Shown: positions 52,174-61,600, numbered from the stretch's first letter. The stretch is DNA of 64,000 nucleotides from Bacteroidota bacterium (GCA_018267095.1 JAFDZC010000018.1:496001-560000); one strand, 5' to 3'. Made by a program: numbers and translations. The notes: generated by a model not told the origin, from the sequence alone.

Positions 52174-54672
52174 ATGAATAAAATGCAACATTACGTTTTA
52201 GGGCAATGGACCACCGCCAACGGGTCGGGAACACCCACCTATGATGCGGTTACCGGCGAATTCATTGCGGAAACTTCCGTTGAAGGATTAGACATCCCGG
52301 CTATTTTGCACTACGGGCGTACCAAAGGCGGCGAAAAACTCCGAAAAATGACCTTTCAAGAACGCGGGAACATGCTGAAAAGTTTGGCGCTCTACTTGAA
52401 CAAACGAAAAGAACCATTTTATGACCTGAGTTACCGCACAGGCGCTACCCGCGTGGACAGCTGGATCGATATTGAAGGGGGCTTCGGGAACTTGTTTGCC
52501 AATGCATCGTTGCGCAAATTATTTCCCAACCAACCGTATCACGTAGAAGGCGATCCGATTGATTTGTCGCGCGGCGGTCGTTTTATGGCGCATCACATCA
52601 TGGTGCCGAAAAAAGGGGTAGCCATTCATATCAATGCCTTTAATTTCCCGATTTGGGGCATGTTAGAGAAATGTGCCGTGAACTGGATGGCGGGAATGCC
52701 AGCCGTGGTCTTGCCAGCGCCGTCAACGTCTTATTTGACCGAGGCGGTGGTGCGTGAAATCATCGCGTCCAATATTCTTCCGGAAGGGGCATTGCAACTG
52801 ATTTGCGGTACCGTGACCAACATTTTTGATACCGTTGAAAGTCAGGACGTGATTACGTTCACGGGCTCGGCAGCTACCGGACGTAAATTGAAAGCCCATC
52901 CACGTATCATCCAAGAGGCCGTTCCGTTTACTATGGAAGCCGACTCGCTAAATGCCTCCATTTTAGGAGTAGATGCCGTACTGGGAACACCCGAGTTTGA
53001 CTTATTCATCAACCAAGCGCGTAGCGAAATAACGGTGAAAGCCGGACAGAAATGTACCGCGATTCGCCGTATGATTGTCCCTGAAAACTTGATAGACGAT
53101 GTGCAAAATGCTCTGGCGAAATCCTTAGATAAAGTAACCATTGGCGACCCACGCCTCAAAGAAGTTCGCATGGGTGCTTTGGTAAGCAAACACCAAGTCG
53201 AAGTGTTGAAAGGTCGCGTGAACGAACTCGCTCAGCACAGTCAAATCGTGTACGGTGGCGATTGGGATGCGGTTTCTTTAGTAGGTGCCAATACCCAAGG
53301 GGCGTTTGTTGCACCGGTAGTGTTGCGTCAAGACCGACCTTTCGAACATACTGCTGTGCACGAAATCGAAGCCTTCGGTCCGGTGTCGACATTAATGCCA
53401 TACAAAACTCTGGACCAAGCCATCGAATTGGCCCAAATGGGGAAAGGTTCGTTGGTGTCTTCGATCGTTACCAATTCTGATGAGATTGCCAAAGACTATG
53501 TAGTCAATGCGGCGTCGCACCACGGACGCATTCTCGTGCTTAACCGCGAAAATGCCAAACAAAGCACCGGTCACGGTTCGCCACTCCCATTACTCGTTCA
53601 CGGCGGTCCGGGACGTGCCGGAGGCGGTGAAGAAATGGGCGGGGTACGCGGTATCAAACATTATATGCAACGCTGCGCGATTCAGGGTTCGCCCACCACG
53701 TTAACCGAAATCACCGGTATTTACCAAGCCAATGCCAAATACAAGGAAGCCGACCAACATCCGTTCCAGTACCATTGGGAAGATATCCAGCCCGGAATGT
53801 CATTAAAAACGCACAAGCGAACCATCACCGATACCGATATCATCAACTTTGCGAACCTCACTTGGGATCATTTCTATGCCCATACCGATATCACCTCCTT
53901 GGACGGTAGTATTTTTGAAAAGCGTACCGCTCATGGGTATTTCATACTTTCGGCTGCCGCCGGATTATTCGTGTACCCAAACAAGGGACCAGTAGCTGCC
54001 AACTATGGGTTGGAAGAATGCCGTTTCTTACGTCCGTTGTACCATAACGATACGGTGTATGTGCGTTTAACGTGCAAACAAAAAATCGAACGTGATGTCG
54101 CTTCGGCCGAACATCCAAGCGGTATTGTGAAATGGTTTGTCGAAGTTTTTGACAGCGAAGACGAATTGGTAGCCGTGGCCACGATTCTCACCATGGTGCA
54201 AAAAAAACAAACCGTTTTTGTGGAAATGACTACCGAGAAAATCCAAGCCTGTTTGGACAAATTGACCGAATCGTCCCAACCGAAATGGGGCATCCTCACC
54301 GCGCAACATTTGATCGAACATTTGGAAGAAGGCTACCGCATCATGTCGGGCGAAAAGCAAGATTTCGAGATTGCCACCCCCGAGAAGATTTTGGATAAAG
54401 TCCACCATTCGTTATACAATTACGAACCCTTCCCGAAAGGAACCGCATTCCCAACCATGAAAAAAGGCGAGTTAGAAGACTTGATCCATCCTGATTTAGC
54501 CACGGCCAAAGCCAAATTCTGGGAAGCGCGCGAGGCGTATGTAACGTTCTTCAAGCAAAATCCGGAGGCGCAGCTCAAGAATATGGTCTTTGGTCATTTG
54601 AACCGCTATGAGAGTTATCTGCTCGAGCGCAAACATTTGAACCACCATTTTGAACAGTTTGGCGTTTTGTAA
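52174..54672 (+). CDS. paaZ: Bifunctional PaaZ with an extra C-terminal DinB/DUF1569-like domain
   Basis: 832 aa from the ATG at 52174, against about 681 in E. coli. The N-terminal aldehyde dehydrogenase has C294 (AGQKCTAI) and E255 (FTMEADSLN). The MaoC-type hydratase (about 530-680) keeps D565 and H570 (WDHFYAHTD). It opens the oxepin ring and oxidises the aldehyde to the 3-oxo-didehydrosuberyl-CoA stage. From about residue 685 there is an extra helical domain of about 145 residues with HLIEHLEEG, FGHLNRYE and HLNHHFEQFG, resembling the DinB-like DUF1569 fold. No stop or frameshift separates them, so it is a true fusion. Confidence 0.93.
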   Translation: MNKMQHYVLGQWTTANGSGTPTYDAVTGEFIAETSVEGLDIPAILHYGRTKGGEKLRKMTFQERGNMLKSLALYLNKRKEPFYDLSYRTGATRVDSWIDIEGGFGNLFANASLRKLFPNQPYHVEGDPIDLSRGGRFMAHHIMVPKKGVAIHINAFNFPIWGMLEKCAVNWMAGMPAVVLPAPSTSYLTEAVVREIIASNILPEGALQLICGTVTNIFDTVESQDVITFTGSAATGRKLKAHPRIIQEAVPFTMEADSLNASILGVDAVLGTPEFDLFINQARSEITVKAGQKCTAIRRMIVPENLIDDVQNALAKSLDKVTIGDPRLKEVRMGALVSKHQVEVLKGRVNELAQHSQIVYGGDWDAVSLVGANTQGAFVAPVVLRQDRPFEHTAVHEIEAFGPVSTLMPYKTLDQAIELAQMGKGSLVSSIVTNSDEIAKDYVVNAASHHGRILVLNRENAKQSTGHGSPLPLLVHGGPGRAGGGEEMGGVRGIKHYMQRCAIQGSPTTLTEITGIYQANAKYKEADQHPFQYHWEDIQPGMSLKTHKRTITDTDIINFANLTWDHFYAHTDITSLDGSIFEKRTAHGYFILSAAAGLFVYPNKGPVAANYGLEECRFLRPLYHNDTVYVRLTCKQKIERDVASAEHPSGIVKWFVEVFDSEDELVAVATILTMVQKKQTVFVEMTTEKIQACLDKLTESSQPKWGILTAQHLIEHLEEGYRIMSGEKQDFEIATPEKILDKVHHSLYNYEPFPKGTAFPTMKKGELEDLIHPDLATAKAKFWEAREAYVTFFKQNPEAQLKNMVFGHLNRYESYLLERKHLNHHFEQFGVL

Positions 54673-54680
54673 AAGTCAGA

Positions 54681-54760
54681 AGCCGGGAACCTGCTGTACG
54701 CTACTATCTTTCGCGCCGAACCCCGCCGCAAAAGGATAACCGCTTCCATCAGGGCTAGGG
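54681..54760 (-). repeat. Intergenic structured repeat, copy 5
   Basis: AGCCGGGAACCTGCTGTACGCT at the left and CCGCTTCCATCAGGGCTAGGG at the right, nearly the same ends as copy 2, with another centre (CGCGCCGAACCCCGCCGC). Between paaZ and the second crotonase. Confidence 0.7.
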
Positions 54761-54818
54761 CTTGAGTATACAATTGAAATATTGAATTAAAGTTGAACAT
54801 TATCGAAATCAAGCCATA

Positions 54819-55592
54819 ATGAACAACACAGAAAATAATATGGAACACTACGTAAAACACCACATACAAGAAAACATTGCCACGATTGAGTTTTTTCATC
54901 CGGAGCAAAATTCGCTGCCGGGAGCCGTTTTGGCTGAATTGGCACAAACCATTACCGAAGTCGGACAACGCGAAGACGTAAAAGTCATCATCTTGCAAAG
55001 CGGTGGCGACCGGACGTTTTGTGCCGGAGCGAGTTTCAAAGAGCTCATCGCCATCAACGATGCCGCTACAGGAAAAGTATTTTTCTCCGGCTTTGCCAAT
55101 GTCATCAATGCCATGCGCAAATGTCCGAAGTTCATCATCGGACGCATACAAGGAAAAACCGTAGGCGGCGGCGTGGGTATTGCAGCGGCCACCGACTATT
55201 GCATGGCCACCCAGTTTGCAGCAATTAAACTCAGCGAACTCAATGTCGGAATAGGACCCTTTGTGGTGTCGCCCGCTATTGAACGCAAAATGGGTGTTTC
55301 GGCAACGGCGCAAATCGCCATTGATGCCAATACGTTTTATGAAGCGTCTTGGGCCCGCGAAAAAGGATTGTTTGCCCAAGTCTTTCCGTCGTTGGAAGAA
55401 CTAGATGCAGCGGTTTGGGCTTTTGCACAGCACCTATGCACTTATAATCCCGAAGCCATGCTTGAAATGAAAAAAGTCTTTTGGCGCGGCACCGATGATT
55501 GGGATACGTTACTCGCCGAACGCGCAGCCATCAGCGGGCGTTTGGTGTTAAGCGAATTCACCAAAGCAAAATTGGAAAAGTTTAAAAGCTAA
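54819..55592 (+). CDS. paaF: Enoyl-CoA hydratase/isomerase, probable PaaF
   Basis: 257 aa crotonase family protein (VIILQSGGDRTFCAGASFKEL, RIQGKTVGGGVGIAAATDYCMAT, KLSELNVGIGPFVVSPAIERKMG). The Glu of the SELNVGIGPF block fits a hydratase. In the paa pathway the hydration of 2,3-dehydroadipyl-CoA (PaaF) is the one step without another gene here, so position supports PaaF. The sequence is not close to E. coli PaaF, so the exact substrate is not certain. A second ATG at 54840 is possible. Confidence 0.75.
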   Translation: MNNTENNMEHYVKHHIQENIATIEFFHPEQNSLPGAVLAELAQTITEVGQREDVKVIILQSGGDRTFCAGASFKELIAINDAATGKVFFSGFANVINAMRKCPKFIIGRIQGKTVGGGVGIAAATDYCMATQFAAIKLSELNVGIGPFVVSPAIERKMGVSATAQIAIDANTFYEASWAREKGLFAQVFPSLEELDAAVWAFAQHLCTYNPEAMLEMKKVFWRGTDDWDTLLAERAAISGRLVLSEFTKAKLEKFKS

Positions 55593-55607
55593 CCTGAAAG
55601 CAAAGCA

Positions 55608-56204
55608 ATGATCTACGAATTCAAAGGGTTCATTCCCGTCATCCACGAAAGTAGCTTTATTCACCCGCAAGCATCGGTTACGGGGAATGTGATTATTGGG
55701 AAAAACGTGTATGTCGGGCCCGGCGCTGCCATTCGCGGTGATTGGGGTGGAATCATCATTGAAGACGGTTGTAATGTTCAAGAAAATTGCACCATTCATA
55801 TGTTTCCGGGTAAGAACATCACACTCAAAGCCGGAGCGCACATTGGTCATGGAGCCATTATCCACGGAGCCAACATTGGCGCTAACTGTTTGGTTGGCAT
55901 GAATGCAGTGATTATGGACGATGCTGAAATTGGCGATGAATGCATCATTGGTGCGTTAACTTTTGTCAAAGCCGAAATGAAAATTCCCAACCGAAAAATG
56001 GTGGTCGGAAACCCGGCGGTCATTGTCAAAGATATTTCAGACGAGATGATTGCCTGGAAAACCAAAGGAACCCAATTCTACCAACAATTGCCCCAAGAGT
56101 TATACGAAACGCTGCGAGTTGTAGAGCCGCTAAGGGAAATCCCGAAAGATCGCCCCACGCAAGAAGCGTTTTATAAAACTTTAGAAGAATTTAGAAAAAA
56201 ATAA
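55608..56204 (+). CDS. paaY: PaaY, hexapeptide-repeat thioesterase of the gamma-carbonic anhydrase family
   Basis: 198 aa left-handed beta-helix with hexapeptide repeats (VTGNVIIGKNVYVGPGAAIRGDWGGIIIEDGCNVQENCTIHMF) and the family histidines (TIHMFP, HIGHGAIIHGA). PaaY in other bacteria proofreads the paa pathway by hydrolysing dead-end CoA esters. Its place as the last paa gene supports this over a true carbonic anhydrase. 15 nt after the crotonase. Confidence 0.9.
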   Translation: MIYEFKGFIPVIHESSFIHPQASVTGNVIIGKNVYVGPGAAIRGDWGGIIIEDGCNVQENCTIHMFPGKNITLKAGAHIGHGAIIHGANIGANCLVGMNAVIMDDAEIGDECIIGALTFVKAEMKIPNRKMVVGNPAVIVKDISDEMIAWKTKGTQFYQQLPQELYETLRVVEPLREIPKDRPTQEAFYKTLEEFRKK

Positions 56205-56235
56205 TCTTAACCTGATAGGTTTAAAATAGAGTAGA

Positions 56236-57513
56236 ATGTTTGAATTCAAAATGCCCAAATTGGGTGAAAGCATTTCCGAAGCCACCGTGATTAGTTGGCT
56301 CAAAAATGTGGGCGATTTTATCTCGGCCGAGGAAACGCTTTTAGAAGTGGCCACCGACAAAGTAGACAGCGAAGTGCCCTCACCGGTTTCGGGGACCATC
56401 AAAGAAATTCGTTTTCAAAAAAACGATGTGGTCACCGTAGGAACCGTTATGGCGTTGATTGAAGTTTCAGCAGATGCTGCGGTACACGCGCAAACAGCTA
56501 CCAATTCTTCAGAAGCGAAACCAACTGCTCCCGTCAGTGTCGTTTCTGAACCAAGCGTTGCACAATTGCGAACCGGCGGAACCACTTTTTTATCACCGCT
56601 CATCATCAGTATTGCCCAAAAAGAAAACCTTTCGATAGAAGAATTACAACTCATTCCGGGTTCGGGAGCAGACGGACGTTTGCAAAAAAGTGATGTCTAT
56701 AACTACTTGAAAAACCGCAAGTATCCTGTACAAAGCAAACCATCATCTACCAACCCACAACCGACATCATCCTATCCAAAACCCAAAATCAACTTCACCG
56801 AAGGCAAAGATTATATCATCGAAATGGACCGTATGCGCAAGATGATTGCCGATCATATGGTGTATTCCAAACAAACTTCGCCGCATGTGACATCTTATCT
56901 AGAAGTTGATGTCACAGAATTAGTGGCTTGGCGTAATGCAAACAAAGACACTTTTCAGTCGAAAACCGGTGAGAAGTTGACTTTTACGCCCATCTTTGTA
57001 GATGCCGTAGCGAAAGCCATACAAGATTATCCCTTAATTAATGTGGCGGTCGAAGGCAACAAAATTTATGTTCGCAAAGACATCAACATCGGTATGGCCA
57101 CGGCTTTACCATCGGGGAATCTGATTGTTCCGGTGGTAAAAAATGCAGCTGAAAAAGATTTAATTGCTCTGGCAAAAGAGGTCAATCATTTGGCCGAAAG
57201 CGCTCGCAACAACCAACTCAAACCCGAAGAAATTCAAGGAAGTACGTTTACGATTTCAAATGTGGGAACTTTTGGCAGCCTGATGGGCACACCCATCATC
57301 AACCAGCCCGAAGTGGCCATTTTGGCTTTTGGCCTCATCAAAAAACGTCCGGAAGTAATTACTACTGAAAAGGGCGACGAAATTGCCATTCGCAGCATGA
57401 TGTTCCTCTCGTTATCGTTTGACCACCGCGTGGTTGACGGTTTCTTGGGCGGTTCGTTCTTGCGCAAAGTAGGCGATTACTTAGAACAATTCAATACCAA
57501 CACAACACTATAA
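56236..57513 (+). CDS. Branched-chain 2-oxo acid dehydrogenase E2 (dihydrolipoamide acyltransferase)
   Basis: 425 aa. One lipoyl domain (lipoyl lysine K42 in ATDKVDSEV), a linker, a peripheral E1/E3-binding domain (FLSPLIISIAQKENLSIEELQLIPGSGADGRLQKSDV), and the catalytic acyltransferase with H397 and D401 (FDHRVVDG). The fused E1 next door and the intervening aminotransferase point to branched-chain 2-oxo acids. 31 nt after paaY, same strand. Confidence 0.93.
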   Translation: MFEFKMPKLGESISEATVISWLKNVGDFISAEETLLEVATDKVDSEVPSPVSGTIKEIRFQKNDVVTVGTVMALIEVSADAAVHAQTATNSSEAKPTAPVSVVSEPSVAQLRTGGTTFLSPLIISIAQKENLSIEELQLIPGSGADGRLQKSDVYNYLKNRKYPVQSKPSSTNPQPTSSYPKPKINFTEGKDYIIEMDRMRKMIADHMVYSKQTSPHVTSYLEVDVTELVAWRNANKDTFQSKTGEKLTFTPIFVDAVAKAIQDYPLINVAVEGNKIYVRKDINIGMATALPSGNLIVPVVKNAAEKDLIALAKEVNHLAESARNNQLKPEEIQGSTFTISNVGTFGSLMGTPIINQPEVAILAFGLIKKRPEVITTEKGDEIAIRSMMFLSLSFDHRVVDGFLGGSFLRKVGDYLEQFNTNTTL

Positions 57514-57516
57514 AAT

Positions 57517-58587
57517 ATGCAAGATCTCATGACACAGTCCATAAAAATTACACCGGTAGCTCAATCCAGAGTAGCCCAAGTAGAACTCAACAACAGCATC
57601 GTGATGGGTACCCAATTTTCCGATCATATGTTCGTTTGCGATTATATTGACGGGGCTTGGAGCAACGCCCGAATTGAGCCGTTAAACCTTATTCCGACGC
57701 ATCCGGCCGCCATGGCTTTGCACTACGGACAAGCTATTTTTGAAGGTATGAAAGCTACTTTGGGTCAAGACGGAACACCGCTTTTGTTTCGCCCTGAAGA
57801 AAATGCCAAACGATTGAACCACAGTGCCGATCGTATGGGCATGCCATTGTTTCCGGAAGATTTGTTTGTAGAAGCCTTGAAGCAATATGTGGCACTCGAG
57901 AAAGCATGGATTCCTACCCAAGAAGGCAGCGCTTTATACTTGCGACCATTTATGTATGCCGACGAACCTTTCATCGGCATGCGCGCCGCCACGACTTATA
58001 AATTTGTAATCATTGGCTCTCCGGCCGGACCATTTTTTAGTCGTAAGATTAAATTGTACGCCGAAAAAAAATACGTTCGTGCCGTCAACGGAGGAACCGG
58101 TGAAGCCAAAGCCGCCGGGAATTACGCTGCCGCCATTCGTCCAACTGAATACGCCAAAGCCAAAGGTTATGATCAAGTTTTGTGGCTCGATGCGCATGAT
58201 TTTAATTATATCCAAGAAGTCGGGACGATGAATATTTTCTTTAAAATTAACGGAAAATTCATTACTCCGAATTTAAGCGGTTCGATTCTCAGCGGAATTA
58301 CCCGTATGAGTGTTATTGACTTGTTGCGTCACAAAGGCTTTGAAGTCACTGAGCGTCCTATTACGATGGATGAAATCAAAGCCGCACATGAAGCCGGGAA
58401 ATTAGAAGAAGCTTTCGGTACCGGAACCGCGGTAGGCATTGCGATGGTTGAAGAAATCGGCAACAACGATTTTACACTGAAGTTGCCCGAAGCCAATCCG
58501 GTTTCGGTGTTGGTTAACAATACCTTGAATGCTATAAAAGTACAACAAGAAGCCGATCCATTCGGTTGGATTGTACCCGCAAAATAA
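57517..58587 (+). CDS. ilvE: Branched-chain amino-acid aminotransferase
   Basis: 356 aa PLP enzyme of the BCAT-beta type (LHYGQAIFEGMKA, LYLRPFMYADEPFIGMRAA, catalytic K198 in GGTGEAKAAGNY, LDAHDFNYIQEVGTMNIFF). It interconverts Val/Leu/Ile and their 2-oxo acids, which feed the flanking dehydrogenase. Start at 57517; ATG at 57529 is an alternative. 3 nt after E2. Confidence 0.95.
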   Translation: MQDLMTQSIKITPVAQSRVAQVELNNSIVMGTQFSDHMFVCDYIDGAWSNARIEPLNLIPTHPAAMALHYGQAIFEGMKATLGQDGTPLLFRPEENAKRLNHSADRMGMPLFPEDLFVEALKQYVALEKAWIPTQEGSALYLRPFMYADEPFIGMRAATTYKFVIIGSPAGPFFSRKIKLYAEKKYVRAVNGGTGEAKAAGNYAAAIRPTEYAKAKGYDQVLWLDAHDFNYIQEVGTMNIFFKINGKFITPNLSGSILSGITRMSVIDLLRHKGFEVTERPITMDEIKAAHEAGKLEEAFGTGTAVGIAMVEEIGNNDFTLKLPEANPVSVLVNNTLNAIKVQQEADPFGWIVPAK

Positions 58588-58613
58588 TCTGCACAAGCCA
58601 GTGCCCAAAACTT

Positions 58614-60659
58614 ATGATGGATCCAAAAATATTAGAAAAAGCGTTTACGACCATGGTCACTGCCAAAACTATGGCCGAGTGGTATGAAGCCAATTTCAAA
58701 ACCGTTTCTAAATATGTGCACGCCACTTCGCGTGGACACGAGGCGATTCAAATTGCCCTAGCGATGCAGCTCGGTCCACAAGATTATGCCTTTCCGTATT
58801 ACCGTGACGATGCCATGTTGTTGGGCATCGGGATGCAACCCTATGATTTGATGTTGCAACTCATGGCCAAACGCGATGATCCGTTTTCGGGCGGGCGCAC
58901 TTATTATTGTCATCCGAGTTTGCGCGATGCCAATAAACCCAAGATTCCGCATCAATCTTCGGCAACGGGTATGCAAGCCATTCCGGCCACCGGAGCGGCC
59001 ATGGGATTTTGGTACAAAGAGAGCGCCGGAATCCCTTATGAATCCTCAGAAATGCCTTTGGTGGTTTGCTCTTTGGGCGATGCTTCGGTGACCGAAGGTG
59101 AAATTGCAGAAGCCTTTCAAATGGCGGCTTTAAAGCAATTGCCCATTTTGTATTTGGTACAAGACAACGGATGGGATATTTCAGCGAATGCAAAAGAAAC
59201 TCGTTCACAAAACGCTTATGAATATGCGCAAGGGTTTCACGGTTTAGAAGCCGTCAGCATTGACGGAGCAAATTTTACAGAAAGTTATAACGCCCTTGGA
59301 AAAGTAATTCAAACTATACGCACCGAACGCCGTCCGTTTTTGGTACATGCCAAAGTTCCGTTGCTCAACCACCATACTTCTGGGGTTCGCATGGAATGGT
59401 ACCGCGACGATTTAGACGAAGCGCGTTCACGTGATCCGTATCCGGTGCTTTGGAGGCAAATGCTCGAAGCCGGATTTTCTGAGCGCGATTTAAAAACCAT
59501 AGAAGCTTCAGTTTTAGAAAAGGTAAAAGCCGATTATGAAAAGGCATTACAAGCCGAAGATCCACGTCCGGAAGATTTATTTACGCATGATTTTGCACCG
59601 ACACCGATAACGGATGAAGTCGGAGCGCGCAATCCGGAGCGAGAAGACAAAGTTGTCATGGTCGATTGTGCCTTGTTTGCGGTCGAAGAGCTCATGAAAA
59701 AGCACCCCGAATGTTTGCTTTACGGTCAAGACGTGGGCGGACGTTTAGGCGGCGTGTTCCGCGAAGCTGCTACTTTAGCACAAAAATTTGGTGACAATCG
59801 CGTGTTTAATACACCCATTCAAGAAGCCTTTATTGTCGGTTCAACCGTAGGAATGTCTGCAGTCGGTTTGAAACCCATTGTTGAGGTTCAGTTTGCCGAT
59901 TACATTTGGCCGGGCTTGAACCAGTTGTTTACCGAGGTCAGTCGTTCGTGTTATTTAACCAACGGAAAATGGCCGGTGAGCATGATTCTGCGCGTTCCGA
60001 TTGGCGCCTATGGCAGCGGCGGGCCGTATCATTCATCTTCGGTCGAAAGTGTGCTGACGAACATTCGTGGGATTAAAATTGCCTATCCAAGCAACGGAGC
60101 TGACTTGAAAGGTTTGATGAAAGCTGCTTATTACGATCCGAATCCGGTGGTGATTTTAGAACACAAAGGCTTGTACTGGAGCAAAGTCAAAGGAACCGAT
60201 ATGGCGCGTGTGAATGAACCTTCAGAAGATTATATTTTACCATTTGGGAAGGCCAACCTCGTTCAGGAAATTTGGCCGCAAGAAACCACCGAAACACTTA
60301 CTGTTATTACCTACGGAATGGGCGTTCATTGGGCGCTCAATGCTTCAGCCGATCTTAAAAACCAAGTTGAGATTGTCGACTTGCGCACGTTGTATCCACT
60401 CGATGAAGCAACGATTTTCAAATCGGTACGCAAAGCCAAAAAATGTTTGGTCGTGACAGAAGAACCCGTGAATAATTCTTTTGCACGCAGTTTGGCCGGA
60501 CGTATTCAAGAGGAATGTTTTCGCGATTTAGATGCGCCGGTGATGGTCATCGGTTCTGAAAATCTGCCAGCGATTCCGCTCAACAGTACTTTGGAACAGA
60601 CTATGATTCCAAATGCTGATAAAGTCAAAGCCAAAATAAATGAGTTATTGCGCTACTAA
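58614..60659 (+). CDS. Fused E1 alpha-beta of branched-chain 2-oxo acid dehydrogenase
   Basis: 681 aa from the ATG at 58614; a TTG at 58566 would overlap ilvE. The alpha half binds thiamine diphosphate (GDASVTEGEIAEAFQMAALKQLPILYLVQDNGWDIS) and the beta half starts at about residue 350 (DCALFAVEELMKKHPECLLYGQDVGG, FADYIWPGLNQLF, FVLMI-type closing domain VITYGMGVHWALNA...VTEEPVNNSFARSLAGRIQEECF). Alpha and beta in a single chain is a known form of 2-oxo acid dehydrogenase E1. With the E2 gene upstream it forms the complex; no E3 is in the window. Confidence 0.93.
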   Translation: MMDPKILEKAFTTMVTAKTMAEWYEANFKTVSKYVHATSRGHEAIQIALAMQLGPQDYAFPYYRDDAMLLGIGMQPYDLMLQLMAKRDDPFSGGRTYYCHPSLRDANKPKIPHQSSATGMQAIPATGAAMGFWYKESAGIPYESSEMPLVVCSLGDASVTEGEIAEAFQMAALKQLPILYLVQDNGWDISANAKETRSQNAYEYAQGFHGLEAVSIDGANFTESYNALGKVIQTIRTERRPFLVHAKVPLLNHHTSGVRMEWYRDDLDEARSRDPYPVLWRQMLEAGFSERDLKTIEASVLEKVKADYEKALQAEDPRPEDLFTHDFAPTPITDEVGARNPEREDKVVMVDCALFAVEELMKKHPECLLYGQDVGGRLGGVFREAATLAQKFGDNRVFNTPIQEAFIVGSTVGMSAVGLKPIVEVQFADYIWPGLNQLFTEVSRSCYLTNGKWPVSMILRVPIGAYGSGGPYHSSSVESVLTNIRGIKIAYPSNGADLKGLMKAAYYDPNPVVILEHKGLYWSKVKGTDMARVNEPSEDYILPFGKANLVQEIWPQETTETLTVITYGMGVHWALNASADLKNQVEIVDLRTLYPLDEATIFKSVRKAKKCLVVTEEPVNNSFARSLAGRIQEECFRDLDAPVMVIGSENLPAIPLNSTLEQTMIPNADKVKAKINELLRY

Positions 60660-60674
60660 TATGGAACTGGTATC

Positions 60675-61592
60675 ATGGCTTCTTTGAAGAAAAAAATCAT
60701 CGCTTTTTTGCCCAATCGCATGGTTCATCTTTTACTTTTTGTGGTGCGTCAGATTCGTTTTTTGAAAGCCCAAAAAAAATACAATCAAACCAAAACGATT
60801 TTTGAGGCCGCAATTCCTAATTCGCAGCAATTGTCTCTAGTTCAACTCAAAGAACTTCAAGATAAATATTCTTATCCGCCGGAATATGGCTACTCGCTCG
60901 ATATATTAGACCAACGAGGCCGTGAAAGGTCGCAACAGCTTTTGGCAATGGCTGAAAAGTCATGTGATGCTTTTTTGGAGTTGGGATGTTGGGACGGAAT
61001 GGTGACCTATCATTTGCAAAAGCTAGGAAAAAAAGTTTGTGGAATTGATGCTCGTGATATTGGTTTTGATGCCAGAGCACTGCAAAACGGAACTGATTTA
61101 AGAAAAATGGACGCTGCTGAACTTGCTTTTTCAGATCAGTCGTTCGATTTTGTTTTTTCTTATGATGCTTTTGAGCACTTTGCCGATCCAAGTGCGGTTT
61201 TGAGTGAAATTTATAGGGTTACCAGGCATGGCGGTTATATTTATCTTGAATTTGGCCCGTTGTTTAATGCTCCTATGGGGCTTCATGCATACCGACAAAT
61301 TACGGTTCCTTATTGTCAGCATTTATTTTCTTACGATACGTTAAACTCTTTTTTGGAAGAGCAAAAACTCGATCCGCTTGATTTAACACATTGCAATGGT
61401 TGGTCGCTACAGCAGTTTAGAACATTGTTTGAATCTTATACAGATAGGCTCGAGAAAATTATTTACAGCGAATTCCAAAGTTTTGATCATTTGCAGTTGG
61501 TTCAGCAATATGCTGATGTCATGAAAAGTAAGACGGATGATTTAGATGAATTGCTTTGTGACACCATTAAGGTTTTATTTCGAAAAAAATAG
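60675..61592 (+). CDS. SAM-dependent methyltransferase (class I)
   Basis: 305 aa. A class I fold with SAM motif FLELGCWDGMVTYHLQKLGKKVCGIDARD (about residues 98-125), the DFVFSYDAFEHF post-motif and the R-GGYIYLEFGP block of the Methyltransf_11 type. An amphipathic N-terminal helix (RMVHLLLFVVRQIRF) may bind the membrane. The substrate is unknown. It lies 15 nt after E1 and may be in that operon, though its product has no evident link to branched-chain metabolism. Confidence 0.85.
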   Translation: MASLKKKIIAFLPNRMVHLLLFVVRQIRFLKAQKKYNQTKTIFEAAIPNSQQLSLVQLKELQDKYSYPPEYGYSLDILDQRGRERSQQLLAMAEKSCDAFLELGCWDGMVTYHLQKLGKKVCGIDARDIGFDARALQNGTDLRKMDAAELAFSDQSFDFVFSYDAFEHFADPSAVLSEIYRVTRHGGYIYLEFGPLFNAPMGLHAYRQITVPYCQHLFSYDTLNSFLEEQKLDPLDLTHCNGWSLQQFRTLFESYTDRLEKIIYSEFQSFDHLQLVQQYADVMKSKTDDLDELLCDTIKVLFRKK

Positions 61593-61600
61593 AAACAAAA

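Noticed and set aside
54615-55379. 254-codon minus-strand open frame over paaZ/paaF
   Set aside because: It lies antisense to two strongly supported genes, has low-complexity composition and no family motif; a shadow of codon use on the other strand.
58566-58613. TTG start extending the E1 gene into ilvE
   Set aside because: It overlaps the ilvE coding sequence and adds a Cys-rich leader unrelated to E1; ATG at 58614 fits the family.
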